Positions 44,785-54,954 are shown, numbered from the stretch's first letter. The stretch is 64,000 bases of DNA from Thermococcus sp. M39 (GCF_012027325.1 NZ_SNUG01000002.1:408151-472150), one strand, 5' to 3'. Translations and numbers: made by a program. The notes: generated by a model not told the origin, from the letters alone.

Positions 44785-45291
44785 ATGGCTGACAATAAGG
44801 TTGAGAGGACTCTAGTTATAATAAAACCAGATGCCGTTGTTAGAGGATTAATTGGAGAAATCATTTCAAGATTTGAAAAGAAAGGCCTTAAAATCGTTGG
44901 AATGAAGATGATTCATATTGATAGAGAGCTGGCAGAGATTCACTACGCTGAACACAAAGGGAAGCCATTCTTCAATGCTCTCATTGATTACATAACAAAG
45001 GCTCCCAGCATTGTCATGGTCGTTGAAGGTCGTTACGCTATCAGCGTTGTGAGAAAGATGGCTGGTGCAACTGATCCAAAAGACGCAGAGCCCGGAACAA
45101 TCAGAGGCGATTTGGGTTTGGATGTTGGAGATGCAATTTACAATGTCATTCACGCAAGTGACAGTCCAGAGAGCGCAGAGAGAGAAATCAGCCTCTACTT
45201 TAAGCCTGAAGAAATTTTCGAATATTCAAAAGCCGCTGACTGGTTCTACAAGACGCACTGGGATAAGGAAAAAGGCGAGTGGATTGAGTAA
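44785..45291 (+). CDS. ndk: Nucleoside diphosphate kinase
   Basis: 168 residues from ATG 44785 (GGTGTT upstream). Ndk keeps NTP and dNTP pools balanced by moving gamma-phosphates. The active-site histidine is in [33 protein letters not shown] and [17 protein letters not shown] are family hallmarks. It is longer than bacterial Ndk by a helical C-terminal piece usual in archaea. It lies between L24e and aIF5B, a conserved order. Confidence 0.96.
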   Translation: MADNKVERTLVIIKPDAVVRGLIGEIISRFEKKGLKIVGMKMIHIDRELAEIHYAEHKGKPFFNALIDYITKAPSIVMVVEGRYAISVVRKMAGATDPKDAEPGTIRGDLGLDVGDAIYNVIHASDSPESAEREISLYFKPEEIFEYSKAADWFYKTHWDKEKGEWIE

Positions 45292-45401
45292 ATTTTCTTT
45301 TCTACCAAACTTTTAAAAGCCATTTTTTTAAATTAGCTTGGAGCCTACACTAAGATGGCGCTCATTTAATAATTTGACAAAATGACAAGAAGGTGGGGAA
45401 A

Positions 45402-47195
45402 ATGAAGAGAATTAGACAACCAATTATAGCTGTTCTTGGTCATGTTGATCACGGTAAGACGACTCTACTTGACAAAATCCGTAAAACAAATGTTGCTGCC
45501 AAAGAAGCGGGAGGAATAACCCAACATATAGGTGCAACTGAAGTTCCTATCGATGTTGTTAAGCAAATTGCTGGACCTCTCTTAAAGCTCTGGAAAGGCG
45601 AGATAAAGCTTCCTGGCTTGCTGTTCATTGACACTCCCGGTCACGAGGCTTTCACAAGCTTGAGAGCAAGAGGAGGTAGCTTAGCTGATTTAGCTATTCT
45701 CATTGTGGACATAAATGAGGGCTTTCAACCTCAGACAATTGAGAGCATTGAAATCCTGAGAAGATATAGAACGCCTTTCATAGTTGCTGCAAACAAGATT
45801 GACAGAATTAAGGGCTGGAAAATTCAAGAGTGGGAACCATTCTTGGTAAACATCAAAAAGCAAGACCAGAGAGCTGTACAAGAGCTTGAAACAAAACTCT
45901 GGGAGCTTATTGGAAAGTTTTACGAGATGGGCTTCCAGGCGAACAGGTTCGACAGGGTTCAGGACTTCACACGTGAGCTGGCTATCGTTCCAATTTCAGC
46001 TAAGTATGGCATAGGCGTTCCAGAGCTTTTAGTCCTCATAGCGGGTTTATCCCAGAAATACTTAGAACAGAAGCTCAAGATTGAGGTTGAGGGTCCAGCG
46101 AGGGGTACGATCCTTGAGGTTAGGGAGGAGCCAGGATTGGGAACCACAATTGACGTCATAATTTATGATGGAACCCTTCATAAAGACGATACCATAGTCG
46201 TCGGTGGGAAAGATAAAGCAATTGTAACGAAGATCAGAGCTTTGCTCAAGCCAAAGCCCTTGGATGAGATTAGAGACCCAAGATTCCGCTTTGATCAGGT
46301 TGATGAAGTTGTGGCAGCGGCAGGTGTTAAGATAGCCGCACCCAATTTAGAAGAGGCTTTAGCAGGTTCACCCATGATAGCATGCAGGAGCGAGGAAGAG
46401 ATCGAGAAAGCAAAGCAGGAAATTCTAAACCAGATTAAGAGCGTTGTGATAAGCACGGACAAGGTTGGTGTAATAGTTAAGGCTGATACCCTTGGAAGCT
46501 TGGAGGCTCTCAGCAAAGAGCTCCAGGAGAAGAACATTCCAATCAGGAAAGCTGACGTTGGGAACATAAGCAAGACCGACGTCATGGAGGCTTTAAGCGT
46601 AAAAGAGGAAAAGCCTCTCTACGGCGTTGTCCTCGGATTCAACGTCAAAATTAACGAAGACGCTGAAGAGATAGCAAAAGCCAAGGGTGTTCCCATCTTC
46701 GTTGGAAACGTTATCTACAAGATAATTGAGGACTACGAAGCATGGGTAAAAGCAGAAGAAGAGAAGAGGAAAAAAGAGCTGCTAGCTAAGACAACTTTCC
46801 CCGGCGTTATAAGACTGTTCCCAGATGAGCGTTACGTCTTCAGGAGAAGTCATCCAGCAATAGTTGGTATTGAAGTCCTTGAGGGAAGAATTAAGCCTGG
46901 CTATACATTGATAAAGCAGAATGGACAAAAAGTTGGCGTTATTAAGTCCATCAAGTCAAAGAATGACTTCCTCCAAGAGGCAAAGAAGGGAGAAGCTGTT
47001 GCGATAGCCATAGATGGGGCAATAGTGGGCAGGCATATCCATCCCGGAGAGATTCTCTATGTTGATTTAAGCAGAGACGACGCGATAAGGCTTGTGAAGG
47101 AACTTAGGGACACGCTCGATGAGACTGACATTAAAGCGTTAAAGATGATCGGGAAAGTTAAAGCTAAAGAAGATCCGTTCTGGGCGGCTCTTTAG
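45402..47195 (+). CDS. infB: Translation initiation factor aIF5B
   Basis: 597 residues from ATG 45402 (AAGGTGGGGAAA in front). It is a GTPase that promotes subunit joining and Met-tRNAi placement. G1 is VLGHVDHGKTTLLDKI, G3 FIDTPGHEAF, G4 AANKIDRIKG. The P-loop and the neighbouring regions are uninterrupted, so it lacks the intein seen at this site in some Thermococcales. C-terminal domains III-IV follow (VGVIKSIKSKNDFLQ). It ends in VKAKEDPFWAAL. Confidence 0.96.
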   Translation: MKRIRQPIIAVLGHVDHGKTTLLDKIRKTNVAAKEAGGITQHIGATEVPIDVVKQIAGPLLKLWKGEIKLPGLLFIDTPGHEAFTSLRARGGSLADLAILIVDINEGFQPQTIESIEILRRYRTPFIVAANKIDRIKGWKIQEWEPFLVNIKKQDQRAVQELETKLWELIGKFYEMGFQANRFDRVQDFTRELAIVPISAKYGIGVPELLVLIAGLSQKYLEQKLKIEVEGPARGTILEVREEPGLGTTIDVIIYDGTLHKDDTIVVGGKDKAIVTKIRALLKPKPLDEIRDPRFRFDQVDEVVAAAGVKIAAPNLEEALAGSPMIACRSEEEIEKAKQEILNQIKSVVISTDKVGVIVKADTLGSLEALSKELQEKNIPIRKADVGNISKTDVMEALSVKEEKPLYGVVLGFNVKINEDAEEIAKAKGVPIFVGNVIYKIIEDYEAWVKAEEEKRKKELLAKTTFPGVIRLFPDERYVFRRSHPAIVGIEVLEGRIKPGYTLIKQNGQKVGVIKSIKSKNDFLQEAKKGEAVAIAIDGAIVGRHIHPGEILYVDLSRDDAIRLVKELRDTLDETDIKALKMIGKVKAKEDPFWAAL

Positions 47196-47269
47196 CTTGC
47201 TGCCGTTTTTGATATTTTTCAATTTTTCAAATCATTTTCTGCTCATCGGAGTTATGGCTGTAATAACTG

Positions 47270-48529
47270 CTATATCCTCTTCAGCCTTATAACGGCCTCA
47301 ACGTGCGGCGTATGCGGAAACATATCGATTAAAACAGCATCTTCAATCTGGTAAGCCTTCTTTAAGTGTTTCTCATAGTCAAGCTTGAAAGCCTTTGGAT
47401 TGCAGGAAACATAAATAATGTTCTCAATGCTACTCTTTGCTAAGAGCTCCGCAGCTTCCTTAAGCCCTCTCCTTGGAGGGTCAACTACAACAGTATCGTA
47501 ATCTCCGATTGGCGTTTCTTCTGCCTTCCCAATTCTAAAAACTGCATCAACACCGTTGAGTTCGGCGTTTTTGTTCGCCATCTCAACTGCAAAGGGATTA
47601 ACTTCAACTCCCTCAACCCTAAAGCCCCTCTTAGCCAGCCAAATCCCAAAAGTCCCAACTCCCGAATATAAGTCTAGAACTTTCTCACCTTCCATGAAGC
47701 CCTCAACAGCTTTCAACAACAAAGACAGGGCATAAGAATTTGCCTGGAAAAAACTGTTCGGGTGAATTAGATAAACCACATCCTCAATCCTTTCGCGGAT
47801 GTAAGGTTCCCCAGCTATAAGGTGTGACTCTCCTCTTGGGTCATCTCTTTCATCGGCTTTAAAGCTCCAGTGGAGGGAATCTGCAAAGGGGAAGTAGTCC
47901 CTAAAAGCTTCCGCAAGCTTTTCATTCGGCTTAATGTGGGCTATAAGGTTTATCATGACTTCGTCTGTAGATTTGCCCTCTCTAACGCTCAAGTAGTGGA
48001 CATCTCCTCTCTTCCTTTTTAAATCCCAAGCTTTAAGATTCTCTTCCTTCATAAACTCCTTTAAAGTCCCCAAGTATTCCCAAGTTTTACTTGAAAATAC
48101 AGGACACTCTTCGACATCAACGATGCTTAAGGGTTTGGCATATTCCTTAAATCCAATCCCATGAGTCGTTACAATGAAGTTGCTCAAATTCCTGAATCCA
48201 AAGAGCTTTGGTGAGCCTTTGATATCAGCTGTAATGCCTGTAATTTCCTTAAAATTTTCCTGCTTAAGCTTCAGCTGTTCTTTATACTTTATATGCTGCC
48301 ACAAGCAGCCACCACATTTTTCAAAATGTATGCATCTTGGAGTCTGTCTAAGTGGAGAGAACTCAACAACTTCAAAGTTCTCAGCTATAATCCTCCCAAA
48401 TCTCCTTCTTGTTTTGTAAACTTTCACAAAGTCTCCAACAACAGTATAGGGGACATAAATTGGCTTTTCAGCCTTTAAAACACCTAACCCTTCATCGCTC
48501 ATCTCTTCAATGTAGCCTTGAGCTTTCAT
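47270..48529 (-). CDS. RNA (uracil-5-)-methyltransferase, RumA/TrmA-like
   Basis: 419 residues. An N-terminal TRAM domain (VPYTVVGDFVKVYKTRRR) is followed by a four-cysteine iron-sulfur site (CIHFEKCGGCLWQH and a later CPVF), then a SAM-binding domain with VLDLYSGVGTFGIWLA, DTVVVDPPRRGL and the catalytic cysteine in YVSCNPKAF. These make m5U in RNA. In Pyrococcus one paralogue acts on tRNA U54 and another on 23S rRNA; I cannot tell which this is. It starts close to its TATA region with no visible ribosome site, so it may be leaderless. Confidence 0.92.
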   Translation of the reverse strand: MKAQGYIEEMSDEGLGVLKAEKPIYVPYTVVGDFVKVYKTRRRFGRIIAENFEVVEFSPLRQTPRCIHFEKCGGCLWQHIKYKEQLKLKQENFKEITGITADIKGSPKLFGFRNLSNFIVTTHGIGFKEYAKPLSIVDVEECPVFSSKTWEYLGTLKEFMKEENLKAWDLKRKRGDVHYLSVREGKSTDEVMINLIAHIKPNEKLAEAFRDYFPFADSLHWSFKADERDDPRGESHLIAGEPYIRERIEDVVYLIHPNSFFQANSYALSLLLKAVEGFMEGEKVLDLYSGVGTFGIWLAKRGFRVEGVEVNPFAVEMANKNAELNGVDAVFRIGKAEETPIGDYDTVVVDPPRRGLKEAAELLAKSSIENIIYVSCNPKAFKLDYEKHLKKAYQIEDAVLIDMFPHTPHVEAVIRLKRI

Positions 48530-48570
48530 GGGAAAAAGTTGAAAGGAAAGCTTAAAAGAATATCGAAACC

Positions 48571-49788
48571 TTAGAATTTCTCATTATAGAGTTCTGCAAG
48601 CCTCTTTATACCCTCATCAATGTCCTCTTTGCTTGGTCTTGAGAAGTTGAGCCTTATTGTATTTCTTCCACTTTCATCTGTGTAGAACGGCTTTCCTGGG
48701 ACCACAACAACCCCTTTCCTCTCCATCAGCTCACTTGCAAAGGCCATTCCGTCAGCATTTTCTGGAAGAAACAGCATAACAAACATTCCAGCTATTGGCT
48801 TCGTGAATTCTGCATTAGGCAGATATTCCTGGAGAGCGTTTATCATGGCATCTCGTTTCTCTTTATAACCTTGGAGTGCTCTTTTTAGATGGTACTCCTC
48901 AAAATATCCCCTCTTCAAATATTCCAGGGCAATGTATTGAGAAATTGTTGGAGCACAGAAGTCTATTGGAGACTTCTCCATCAGGACTTTATCCCTGATC
49001 TCTCCTTTCGCTATTATCCACCCAATCCTAAAACCTGTTCCAAGAACCTTACTCAGTGTTCCAGCCACAATGACTCTTCCCTCTTTATCAAGCGCCTTCA
49101 ATGGTCTTATTTCCCTCTCTTCGTATTTCATGAAATTATATGCTGTATCCTCAACTATCAAAAGGTCATACTCACTCGCGATTTCAAGGAGGGCTTTTCT
49201 TCTCTCTTCACTCATCGTAATTCCCATGGGATTCTGACCTGTTGGAATTGTGTATATGAACTTTATCTTCTGACCCTTTGACTTAAGCTCTCTAATCTTT
49301 TCCTGGAGAGCATCTATTTCCATACCTTCACTATCAACAGGAACCCCTTCAACTTTCGCCCCAAGCTGCTCAAACGCCAGTATTGTATTGATGTAGCTCG
49401 GATTCTCAGTGATTACAACATCTCCAGGATCGATAAGAACTCTTCCAAGCAAATCAAGAGCTCCAGTGCCTCCTACAGTTATTATTATCTCCTCTGAAGA
49501 AACCTCTATGTGCTCATACTTTCTGAGAAATTTAGCAACCTCTTCTCTGAGTTCAGGAATTCCATTTGCTGGGGTGTACATGACAGAGCTGGGAATATTA
49601 GCCAAAACTTCCTTTGCAAGCTCTCCCAAAACTTCTCTCGGAATTAAATTAGGATCCGGATCTCCAGCGGCTAAAGAGATGAGGTTTTTCCCTTTGCTCT
49701 GGAGCTCTGCAGCTTTTTTCATAACTTCTGCTAGTGCTGACCCTTTAATCCAGTTGGCCCTTCCAGCCAAAAATTTATTATAGTCCAT
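48571..49788 (-). CDS. PLP-dependent aminotransferase (class I/II; LysN/KAT II-like)
   Basis: 405 residues from ATG 49788, preceded by GGAGGGGGTTCTC. It has the class I fold: SLAAGDPDPNLIPREV, VGGTGALDLLGRVLIDPGD, IYTIPTGQNPMGITM and the PLP-lysine segment VAGTLSKVLGTGFRIG. In Pyrococcus horikoshii the related enzyme acts as a kynurenine/2-aminoadipate or aromatic aminotransferase, so amino-acid catabolism (or synthesis) is likely. It is divergent from glyoxylate reductase with a palindrome between them. The frame upstream to 49860 is not conserved. Confidence 0.9.
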   Translation of the reverse strand: MDYNKFLAGRANWIKGSALAEVMKKAAELQSKGKNLISLAAGDPDPNLIPREVLGELAKEVLANIPSSVMYTPANGIPELREEVAKFLRKYEHIEVSSEEIIITVGGTGALDLLGRVLIDPGDVVITENPSYINTILAFEQLGAKVEGVPVDSEGMEIDALQEKIRELKSKGQKIKFIYTIPTGQNPMGITMSEERRKALLEIASEYDLLIVEDTAYNFMKYEEREIRPLKALDKEGRVIVAGTLSKVLGTGFRIGWIIAKGEIRDKVLMEKSPIDFCAPTISQYIALEYLKRGYFEEYHLKRALQGYKEKRDAMINALQEYLPNAEFTKPIAGMFVMLFLPENADGMAFASELMERKGVVVVPGKPFYTDESGRNTIRLNFSRPSKEDIDEGIKRLAELYNEKF

Positions 49789-49826
49789 GAGAACCCCCTC
49801 CAATGAGAATCTTAGCATTAAGATAT

Positions 49827-49841
49827 ATATCATCATGATAT
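49827..49841. promoter_or_regulatory. 15-bp palindrome in the divergent aminotransferase/GyaR promoter
   Basis: ATATCAT-C-ATGATAT is a perfect 7-1-7 palindrome. It overlaps the minus TATA-like GATATATATC (49822-49831) and abuts the plus TATA-like TTAATATTTT (49841-49850). An Lrp/AsnC-type or other dimeric regulator could control both genes from it. Confidence 0.5.
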
Positions 49842-49893
49842 TAATATTTTGCCCATACAAAAGTACAAGCGAAAATATAAGAGTGGTGATACC

Positions 49894-50904
49894 ATGAAGA
49901 AACCCAAGGTGTTCATCACCAGAAAAATTCCAGAGACTGGAATCAATATGATCAAACAGTATTATGAGGTAGAAGTCTGGAGAGATGAAAATGAGCCCCC
50001 GAGAGAAGTCCTGCTTGAGAAAGTTAGAAATGTTGATGCCTTAGTAACTCTGCTGAGCGACAAAATTGACGGAGAAATCCTTGACAATGCTCCAAGGCTT
50101 AGAATCATTGCCCAATACGCTGTCGGCTATGACAACATTGACATTGAAGAGGCGACGAAAAGAGGAATTTATGTAACCAACACGCCAGACGTTTTAACCG
50201 AAGCTACAGCAGATTTTGCTTGGGCTTTGCTTTTAGCAACAGCAAGGCATTTAGTTGATGCAGATAAATTTGTGAGGAGTGGAGAATGGAAGAAAAGAGG
50301 AGTTGCATGGCATCCGCTCATGTATCTCGGCTATGATGTTTATGGAAAGACAATCGGAATAATAGGATTTGGAAGAATAGGGCAGGCGATAGCGAGAAGG
50401 ACCAAGGGCTTTAACATGAGAATCCTCTATTATTCTCGCACAAGAAAGCCTGAAAAAGAGAGGGAACTTGGAGCTGAGTTTAAACCGTTAGATGAGCTGC
50501 TTAGGGAGAGCGACTTCGTGGTTTTAGCAGTTCCATTAACAAATGAAACCTACCATATGATAAACGAGGAGCGCTTGAAGCTCATGAAGCCAACGGCAAT
50601 ACTTGTCAATATTGCAAGAGGAAAGGTTGTTGATACAAAAGCCTTGATTAAAGCTCTCGAAGAGGGCTGGATTGCTGGAGCGGGCTTAGATGTCTTTGAA
50701 GAAGAACCTTACTATAATGAGGAGCTTTTCAAGCTGAAGAATGTAACTCTCGCTCCCCACATAGGCAGTGCAACTTATGGAGCAAGATATGCAATGGCAG
50801 AGCTTGTTGCAAGGAATTTGATAGCCTTCGCTAAAGGTGAAGTTCCGCCGACACTTGTGAATAGAGAAGTGCTGAATGTTAGGAAGCCTGGATTTGGCCG
50901 ATGA
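49894..50904 (+). CDS. gyaR: Glyoxylate/hydroxypyruvate reductase (D-2-hydroxyacid dehydrogenase)
   Basis: 336 residues from ATG 49894 (GGTGATACC in front). The NAD(P)-binding motif is [17 protein letters not shown]; the catalytic arginine, glutamate and histidine are in [21 protein letters not shown] and [13 protein letters not shown]. Length and sequence match GyaR of Thermococcus litoralis and Pyrococcus, which reduces glyoxylate to glycolate. It may work with the divergent aminotransferase in handling glyoxylate or 2-oxoacids. The stop codon (50902-50904) lies within the C box of a box C/D sRNA. Confidence 0.93.
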   Translation: MKKPKVFITRKIPETGINMIKQYYEVEVWRDENEPPREVLLEKVRNVDALVTLLSDKIDGEILDNAPRLRIIAQYAVGYDNIDIEEATKRGIYVTNTPDVLTEATADFAWALLLATARHLVDADKFVRSGEWKKRGVAWHPLMYLGYDVYGKTIGIIGFGRIGQAIARRTKGFNMRILYYSRTRKPEKERELGAEFKPLDELLRESDFVVLAVPLTNETYHMINEERLKLMKPTAILVNIARGKVVDTKALIKALEEGWIAGAGLDVFEEEPYYNEELFKLKNVTLAPHIGSATYGARYAMAELVARNLIAFAKGEVPPTLVNREVLNVRKPGFGR

Positions 50905-50953
50905 GGAGCTGGATCCGACCTGAAGGGTGATGAGGGAGGTACTGTCCGAGGCT
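50895..50953 (+). ncRNA. Box C/D guide sRNA A, overlapping the gyaR stop codon
   Basis: The order is C box CCGATGA (50898-50904; first bases differ from consensus), guide ending GCTGGATCCGAC, D' box CTGA (50920-50923), spacer AGG, C' box GTGATGA (50927-50933), a 12-base guide GGGAGGTACTGT, and a D box CCGA (50946-50949). The internal boxes are perfect; the outer C and D boxes each carry one change. Flanks GCC and GGC could close the terminal stem. Targets would be complementary to the guides; not identified here. Confidence 0.68.
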
Positions 50954-50954
50954 T

Positions 50955-51010
50955 CAGATGATGATCCCACCCTTGGCTGATGTGATGATGAAGCCTCGTG
51001 GTTCTGACAC
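50955..51010 (+). ncRNA. Box C/D guide sRNA B
   Basis: C box ATGATGA (50958-50964), 12-base guide TCCCACCCTTGG, D' box CTGA (50977-50980), C' box ATGATGA (50985-50991, overlapping GTGATGA at 50982), 12-base guide AGCCTCGTGGTT, D box CTGA (51004-51007). All four boxes match consensus and both guides are 12 bases, as in proven archaeal box C/D sRNAs. It begins only about 8 bases after sRNA A, so the pair may be made as one transcript. T-runs follow at 51013-51032. Confidence 0.88.
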
Positions 51011-51029
51011 CCTTACTTTACACCATTTC

Positions 51030-51740
51030 TTATATTAAATCTCTGAATCTCTTCGCATCATCACACATATAGACGTTGTTAAAGTAAACGTAGCTTTCCT
51101 TTTTGTTCCACTCTTTCACTCGTTCTGCAATCTTTTCAAGCTCTTCATCAGTATATTTGTGCTTGTAACTTATCCTCCCGTTTTCGTATGCCCCATGAAG
51201 GCGATAGTAATTGATGTCTCCTCTGTGGAGCGGCTTTCTGATGAGAGGGTCTGTTACATCAATGACATCAAATTCTCTCACGAATTTCTTTATCCCCTTC
51301 TCGCTCCAGCCTCTAAGCTCAACAGCTATCTCAATGTCCCTGCTTATCTTTGAGAAGAACTTTTCTGCATTGGCAAAGCTTTCCTCGGTTTCCTTAAAAC
51401 TTTTGGGAAGCTGAATTAAAATGAACCGTGCGTTCAAAATTCTTGCTTCGTTGAGTGTTATCTCCCAATACTTGAAGACCTCATTAATAGGCCTTAAAAG
51501 TCCAACATCTTTGCTTGGCTTAACGTTGCTCCTCTTCCATGTTGGACTATTGGCTGGATGTGTTATTCCCTGAAAAGCCTTGATTGAAAACACAAATCCT
51601 TCAGGTGCTTCGCTCCTCCACTTTTTGATGGTCTTTTCTTCCAAAATTCGGTAAAAAGTTTGTTGAATTTCAACTGTCTTAAAATCTTGGAAGTATCTTT
51701 TGCGGGCTTCACAAAAGCCACAAGTGCCAACAAAAATCAT
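51030..51740 (-). CDS. DUF72 family protein (YecE-like)
   Basis: 236 residues. The N-terminus IFVGTCGFCEARKRYFQDF and VEIQQTFYRI, then FSIKAFQGITHPANSPTW and FILIQLPKSFKETEESFA, match the DUF72/YecE TIM-barrel family. The substrate and reaction of this widespread family are not known. It is convergent with the sRNA pair. ATG 51740 has no evident ribosome site and may be leaderless. Confidence 0.88.
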   Translation of the reverse strand: MIFVGTCGFCEARKRYFQDFKTVEIQQTFYRILEEKTIKKWRSEAPEGFVFSIKAFQGITHPANSPTWKRSNVKPSKDVGLLRPINEVFKYWEITLNEARILNARFILIQLPKSFKETEESFANAEKFFSKISRDIEIAVELRGWSEKGIKKFVREFDVIDVTDPLIRKPLHRGDINYYRLHGAYENGRISYKHKYTDEELEKIAERVKEWNKKESYVYFNNVYMCDDAKRFRDLI

Positions 51741-51796
51741 GTAGTCTCACCAAAATTAGAATCGACAGTTCAAAAAATAAAGCTATTGACAAACCC

Positions 51797-52474
51797 CTAT
51801 TTCCATTCCAAATGAGCTCTCTTAACAACCAAAACTCCTGAATAGGTGTATTCGTCCCAAACTTTCTCAACATCATCAAAAACTATCTTCGCTTTAAAGA
51901 ATGGCGCATCCTTAACGAAGGTCTCAAATTCCCCGCCCTCCCCTCCAATGTGAATGCCATATTTTCTGTTCAGCTCTTTAAGTTCCTCAATGGCTTTTTC
52001 ATCAATAATCCTTCCAAGCCACTTCTTATCCAGACCGTAAGCAGATACTCCAACTATCACAATCTCAAAGTCGGCATGCAGCATGTCCCTCAAAAGCATT
52101 TCTGGGTTCTTGTGCCAGAGAGGAGTGTAGCTTCTCAACCCAAGCTCATGACAAACCCTCTCAATCCTAACTCTCTGGTATTCGCTCTCCAAAGCTCCAG
52201 CAACAACTCCATCAATGTCTAATCCTTCAAGAACATTCTTCAAATCCTCAACTTCCTTCTCTTTTTCCCCAGTGGTGTATCCTTTGATTAGGGTAATCCC
52301 TATCGCCTCAGCCTGCAAATCTGTCAGATGAATGTTTGGGACATGATACATATAGCTCTCTTCACTTTTAGAGTGAATGCTAACCAAATATTTTACATCA
52401 AATCCCTGCTGCATTGCCCAATATAAGGCATAAGTTGAGTCCTTTCCTCCCGAAAATAAAGCTGCTATTTTCAT
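51797..52474 (-). CDS. dph6: Diphthine-ammonia ligase (Dph6)
   Basis: 225 residues from ATG 52474 (GGGTGAGAAT in front). The PP-loop [19 protein letters not shown] binds [40 protein letters not shown] and [15 protein letters not shown] are the hallmarks of Dph6, which amidates diphthine on elongation factor 2 as the last step in diphthamide synthesis. It is divergent from the DIP synthase gene with about 100 bases of promoter between. Upstream frame to 52618 overlaps the neighbour and is not real. Confidence 0.93.
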   Translation of the reverse strand: MKIAALFSGGKDSTYALYWAMQQGFDVKYLVSIHSKSEESYMYHVPNIHLTDLQAEAIGITLIKGYTTGEKEKEVEDLKNVLEGLDIDGVVAGALESEYQRVRIERVCHELGLRSYTPLWHKNPEMLLRDMLHADFEIVIVGVSAYGLDKKWLGRIIDEKAIEELKELNRKYGIHIGGEGGEFETFVKDAPFFKAKIVFDDVEKVWDEYTYSGVLVVKRAHLEWK

Positions 52475-52572
52475 ATTCTCACCCGAAAGCTTTAAATTAA
52501 CCTTTAGTGAATTTAATATTGGTATCAAAATAAGATTCTCAATGCATCTTAAAAAAGCTTGGGGGTGATCCA

Positions 52573-53865
52573 ATGGTTCCAGAGAAGGCAGTAATTCTTG
52601 CAGCTGGACTTGGGACAAGGTTAGGAAAGCTAACTGAAGAAACTCCCAAAGGCCTTCTAAAAGTTGCTGGGAGAGAAATCCTTTATAGAACTATGAAAGT
52701 TCTTCAAGAACTAGGCGTTAGGGAGTTCATAATCATCACGAATCCAAAATACGAGACTAAATTTAGGAAATTTGCTGAGAAGAACGGCTTTAATGCTCGA
52801 ATAATAATAATAATAAACGAACATCCAGAGAAAGGCAATGGATATTCACTTTATCTAGCCAAAGATTGGGTTGATGGAAGGTTCATCCTTGTAATGAGTG
52901 ATCATATTTATGAGAGAGCATTTCTTGTGAAAGCAGCAAAAGGAGAGGGCTTAATAGTTGATGAAGCCCCAAGATATATTAGCATTGATGAGGCAACTAA
53001 GGTTAAAATCAAAGACCGCCATGTGGAAGACCTTGGAAAGCACCTCAAGGAGTTCGATGCCATTGATACTGGATTCTTTGTTTTAACTCCTGAGATATTT
53101 GAGGTTGCTGATGAAATTCTGTCAGAAAAAGGAAAAGCTGAGCTGAGTGAGATTGTGAAAAGGGCAAAGCTCAAAGTAACTTTTGTGAGTGGATTTTTCT
53201 GGATGGACATTGACACTCCAGAGGATATTAAAAAAGCTAGGAAGCTGATAGTTCAGACCTCTATAAAAGGGAAAGGAGATGGCTTCATATCAAGGCATTT
53301 GAACAGAAAGATTTCCACGAGGATAAGCACTCTCCTCGTTGATCACGTTACTCCCGACCAGATGACCGTTGTAACTTTCTTGCTTGGCATTTTATCAGCC
53401 CTAGTGAATTTTATTAGCATCTCCCTGGCTGGGATTCTGTATCAAATAAGCTCTATCCTTGACGGTGTTGATGGAGAGATTGCACGTGCAAGCATGAAGA
53501 CGAGCAGATTCGGCGGCTATGTTGACTCAATCCTTGACAGATACGTGGACTTCGCATTTTTGTTGATATTAGCTTACGTTACAATTAAAGAACCTCTCTG
53601 GTGGGCGATAGCTGTGACAGCAATCTTTGGCTCTGCGATGGTGAGCTATTCAACGGAGCGCTATAAGGCAGCATATGGAAGCGACATTTACAAAGAAATA
53701 TCCACAATGCGATACCTTATCGGAAAGAGGGACGAGAGGATATTCCTAACAATGTTATTCTGCTTAGCTGGGCAAATAAAAGCTCTCTTTACTCTATTAG
53801 CGATCTTAACAAATCTTAGAATAGCGGCGACAATGTACCTAGTATGGAAAAATAAGAGAGGTTAA
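52573..53865 (+). CDS. Bifunctional inositol-1-phosphate cytidylyltransferase / DIP-phosphate synthase
   Basis: 430 residues. The N-terminal half is a nucleotidyltransferase ([20 protein letters not shown]) that makes CDP-inositol. The C-terminal half has membrane helices and the CDP-alcohol phosphatidyltransferase motif [19 protein letters not shown] followed by [12 protein letters not shown], which joins CDP-inositol to inositol-1-phosphate. The product is the precursor of di-myo-inositol phosphate, a heat-stress solute of hyperthermophiles. GGGGGTGATCCA leads to ATG 52573. A short ATA repeat (52801-52815) codes for consecutive isoleucines. The partner synthase lies at 58828. Confidence 0.94.
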   Translation: MVPEKAVILAAGLGTRLGKLTEETPKGLLKVAGREILYRTMKVLQELGVREFIIITNPKYETKFRKFAEKNGFNARIIIIINEHPEKGNGYSLYLAKDWVDGRFILVMSDHIYERAFLVKAAKGEGLIVDEAPRYISIDEATKVKIKDRHVEDLGKHLKEFDAIDTGFFVLTPEIFEVADEILSEKGKAELSEIVKRAKLKVTFVSGFFWMDIDTPEDIKKARKLIVQTSIKGKGDGFISRHLNRKISTRISTLLVDHVTPDQMTVVTFLLGILSALVNFISISLAGILYQISSILDGVDGEIARASMKTSRFGGYVDSILDRYVDFAFLLILAYVTIKEPLWWAIAVTAIFGSAMVSYSTERYKAAYGSDIYKEISTMRYLIGKRDERIFLTMLFCLAGQIKALFTLLAILTNLRIAATMYLVWKNKRG

Positions 53866-54944
53866 ACCAAAAACTCCAGAGCTTTTTCTGTCTTTTTATC
53901 AAACAGAACGATTCTGTCTTCCCTAATCTTCACTGTTACCTTCTCTCCAAATGTGAAGTGCTCTCCCTCTGGTGCAAACACTTTAATAAAAGCCCCATCA
54001 ACGGAGACAGTAACTATCTGCTCCCTCCCAAGAGGTTCGAAAGAGTAAACCTCTCCAACTAACCCTTCACTGATGCCCTTTACAACCTCTGCATCATGCG
54101 GTCTAAATCCAAGGAGCACTTCCTTTATGTCGAGCTTTTCAATCAGCTCCTTATACTGAGCAGGAACAGGTATCCTGCTTTCATAAACCCTTAAGTAACC
54201 ATTTTCAACCTCCGCTTCAACAAAGTTCATGGGCGGATTTCCAAGGAATCCTCCAACGAACTTGTATTTTGGCTTGTAGTAGACGTCATCTGGAGTCCCT
54301 ACTTGGAGTATCTTCCCTTCCCTAATCACAGCTATTCTGTCGGCCATTGCCAATGCCTCAGCTTGGTCGTGGGTAACATAAACTGCCGTAATGCCTAACT
54401 CCTTCTGCAATCTCTTCAGCTCAGCTCTAACCTCAATTCTAAGCAGAGCATCTAAGTTACTCAGAGGCTCATCCAAGAGCAGAACATCCGGCTCTTTAAC
54501 TAAAGCTCTCGCTATTGCAACTCTCTGCTGCTGACCACCGCTGAGCTGCCATGGATATCTGTCGAGCAAGTTCTCGATGTGAAGCATCTTTGCAACTTCC
54601 CTCACTTTCTTTTCAATTTCCTGCTTTGGGACTTTTCTCAGCTCAAGGGGGAATGCTATGTTGTCAAAAACTTTCATGTGGGGATAGAGCGCCCAGTTCT
54701 GGAAGACTAAGCCAACATTTCTGTCTTTTGGTGGAACCTCTGTAACATCTCGATCGTCAAAGTAAATTCTCCCGCTTGTCGGCTTGTAAATCCCGGCTAT
54801 TGTGTATAGCAGAGTAGATTTTCCACTTCCTGACGGGCCCAACAAAGCCATGAACTCTCTATCATTAATCTCCAGATTAATATTATCTAGAGCCGTGAAG
54901 TCTCCGAATTTTTTGGTTATCTCCTTGAGGATAATCTTAACCAT
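53862..54944 (-). CDS. ABC transporter ATP-binding protein (MalK-like)
   Basis: 360 residues from ATG 54944. Walker A is [19 protein letters not shown]; signature [19 protein letters not shown]; Walker [16 protein letters not shown]. The C-terminal 120 residues form the MalK/UgpC-type OB regulatory domain ([12 protein letters not shown]). It powers the importer encoded by the next three genes on the minus strand and is the last gene of that operon. Convergent with the DIP synthase gene, overlapping by 4 bases. Confidence 0.92.
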   Translation of the reverse strand: MVKIILKEITKKFGDFTALDNINLEINDREFMALLGPSGSGKSTLLYTIAGIYKPTSGRIYFDDRDVTEVPPKDRNVGLVFQNWALYPHMKVFDNIAFPLELRKVPKQEIEKKVREVAKMLHIENLLDRYPWQLSGGQQQRVAIARALVKEPDVLLLDEPLSNLDALLRIEVRAELKRLQKELGITAVYVTHDQAEALAMADRIAVIREGKILQVGTPDDVYYKPKYKFVGGFLGNPPMNFVEAEVENGYLRVYESRIPVPAQYKELIEKLDIKEVLLGFRPHDAEVVKGISEGLVGEVYSFEPLGREQIVTVSVDGAFIKVFAPEGEHFTFGEKVTVKIREDRIVLFDKKTEKALEFLV

Positions 54945-54954
54945 CTCAACCACC

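Noticed and set aside
45402..47195. Intein in aIF5B
   Set aside because: The P-loop, switch regions and C-terminal domains run on without insertion; the length of 597 residues is that of the factor alone.
47196..47275. Box C/D-like sequence after infB
   Set aside because: GATGA and CTGA strings occur on the minus strand but not in the order or spacing of a guide RNA.
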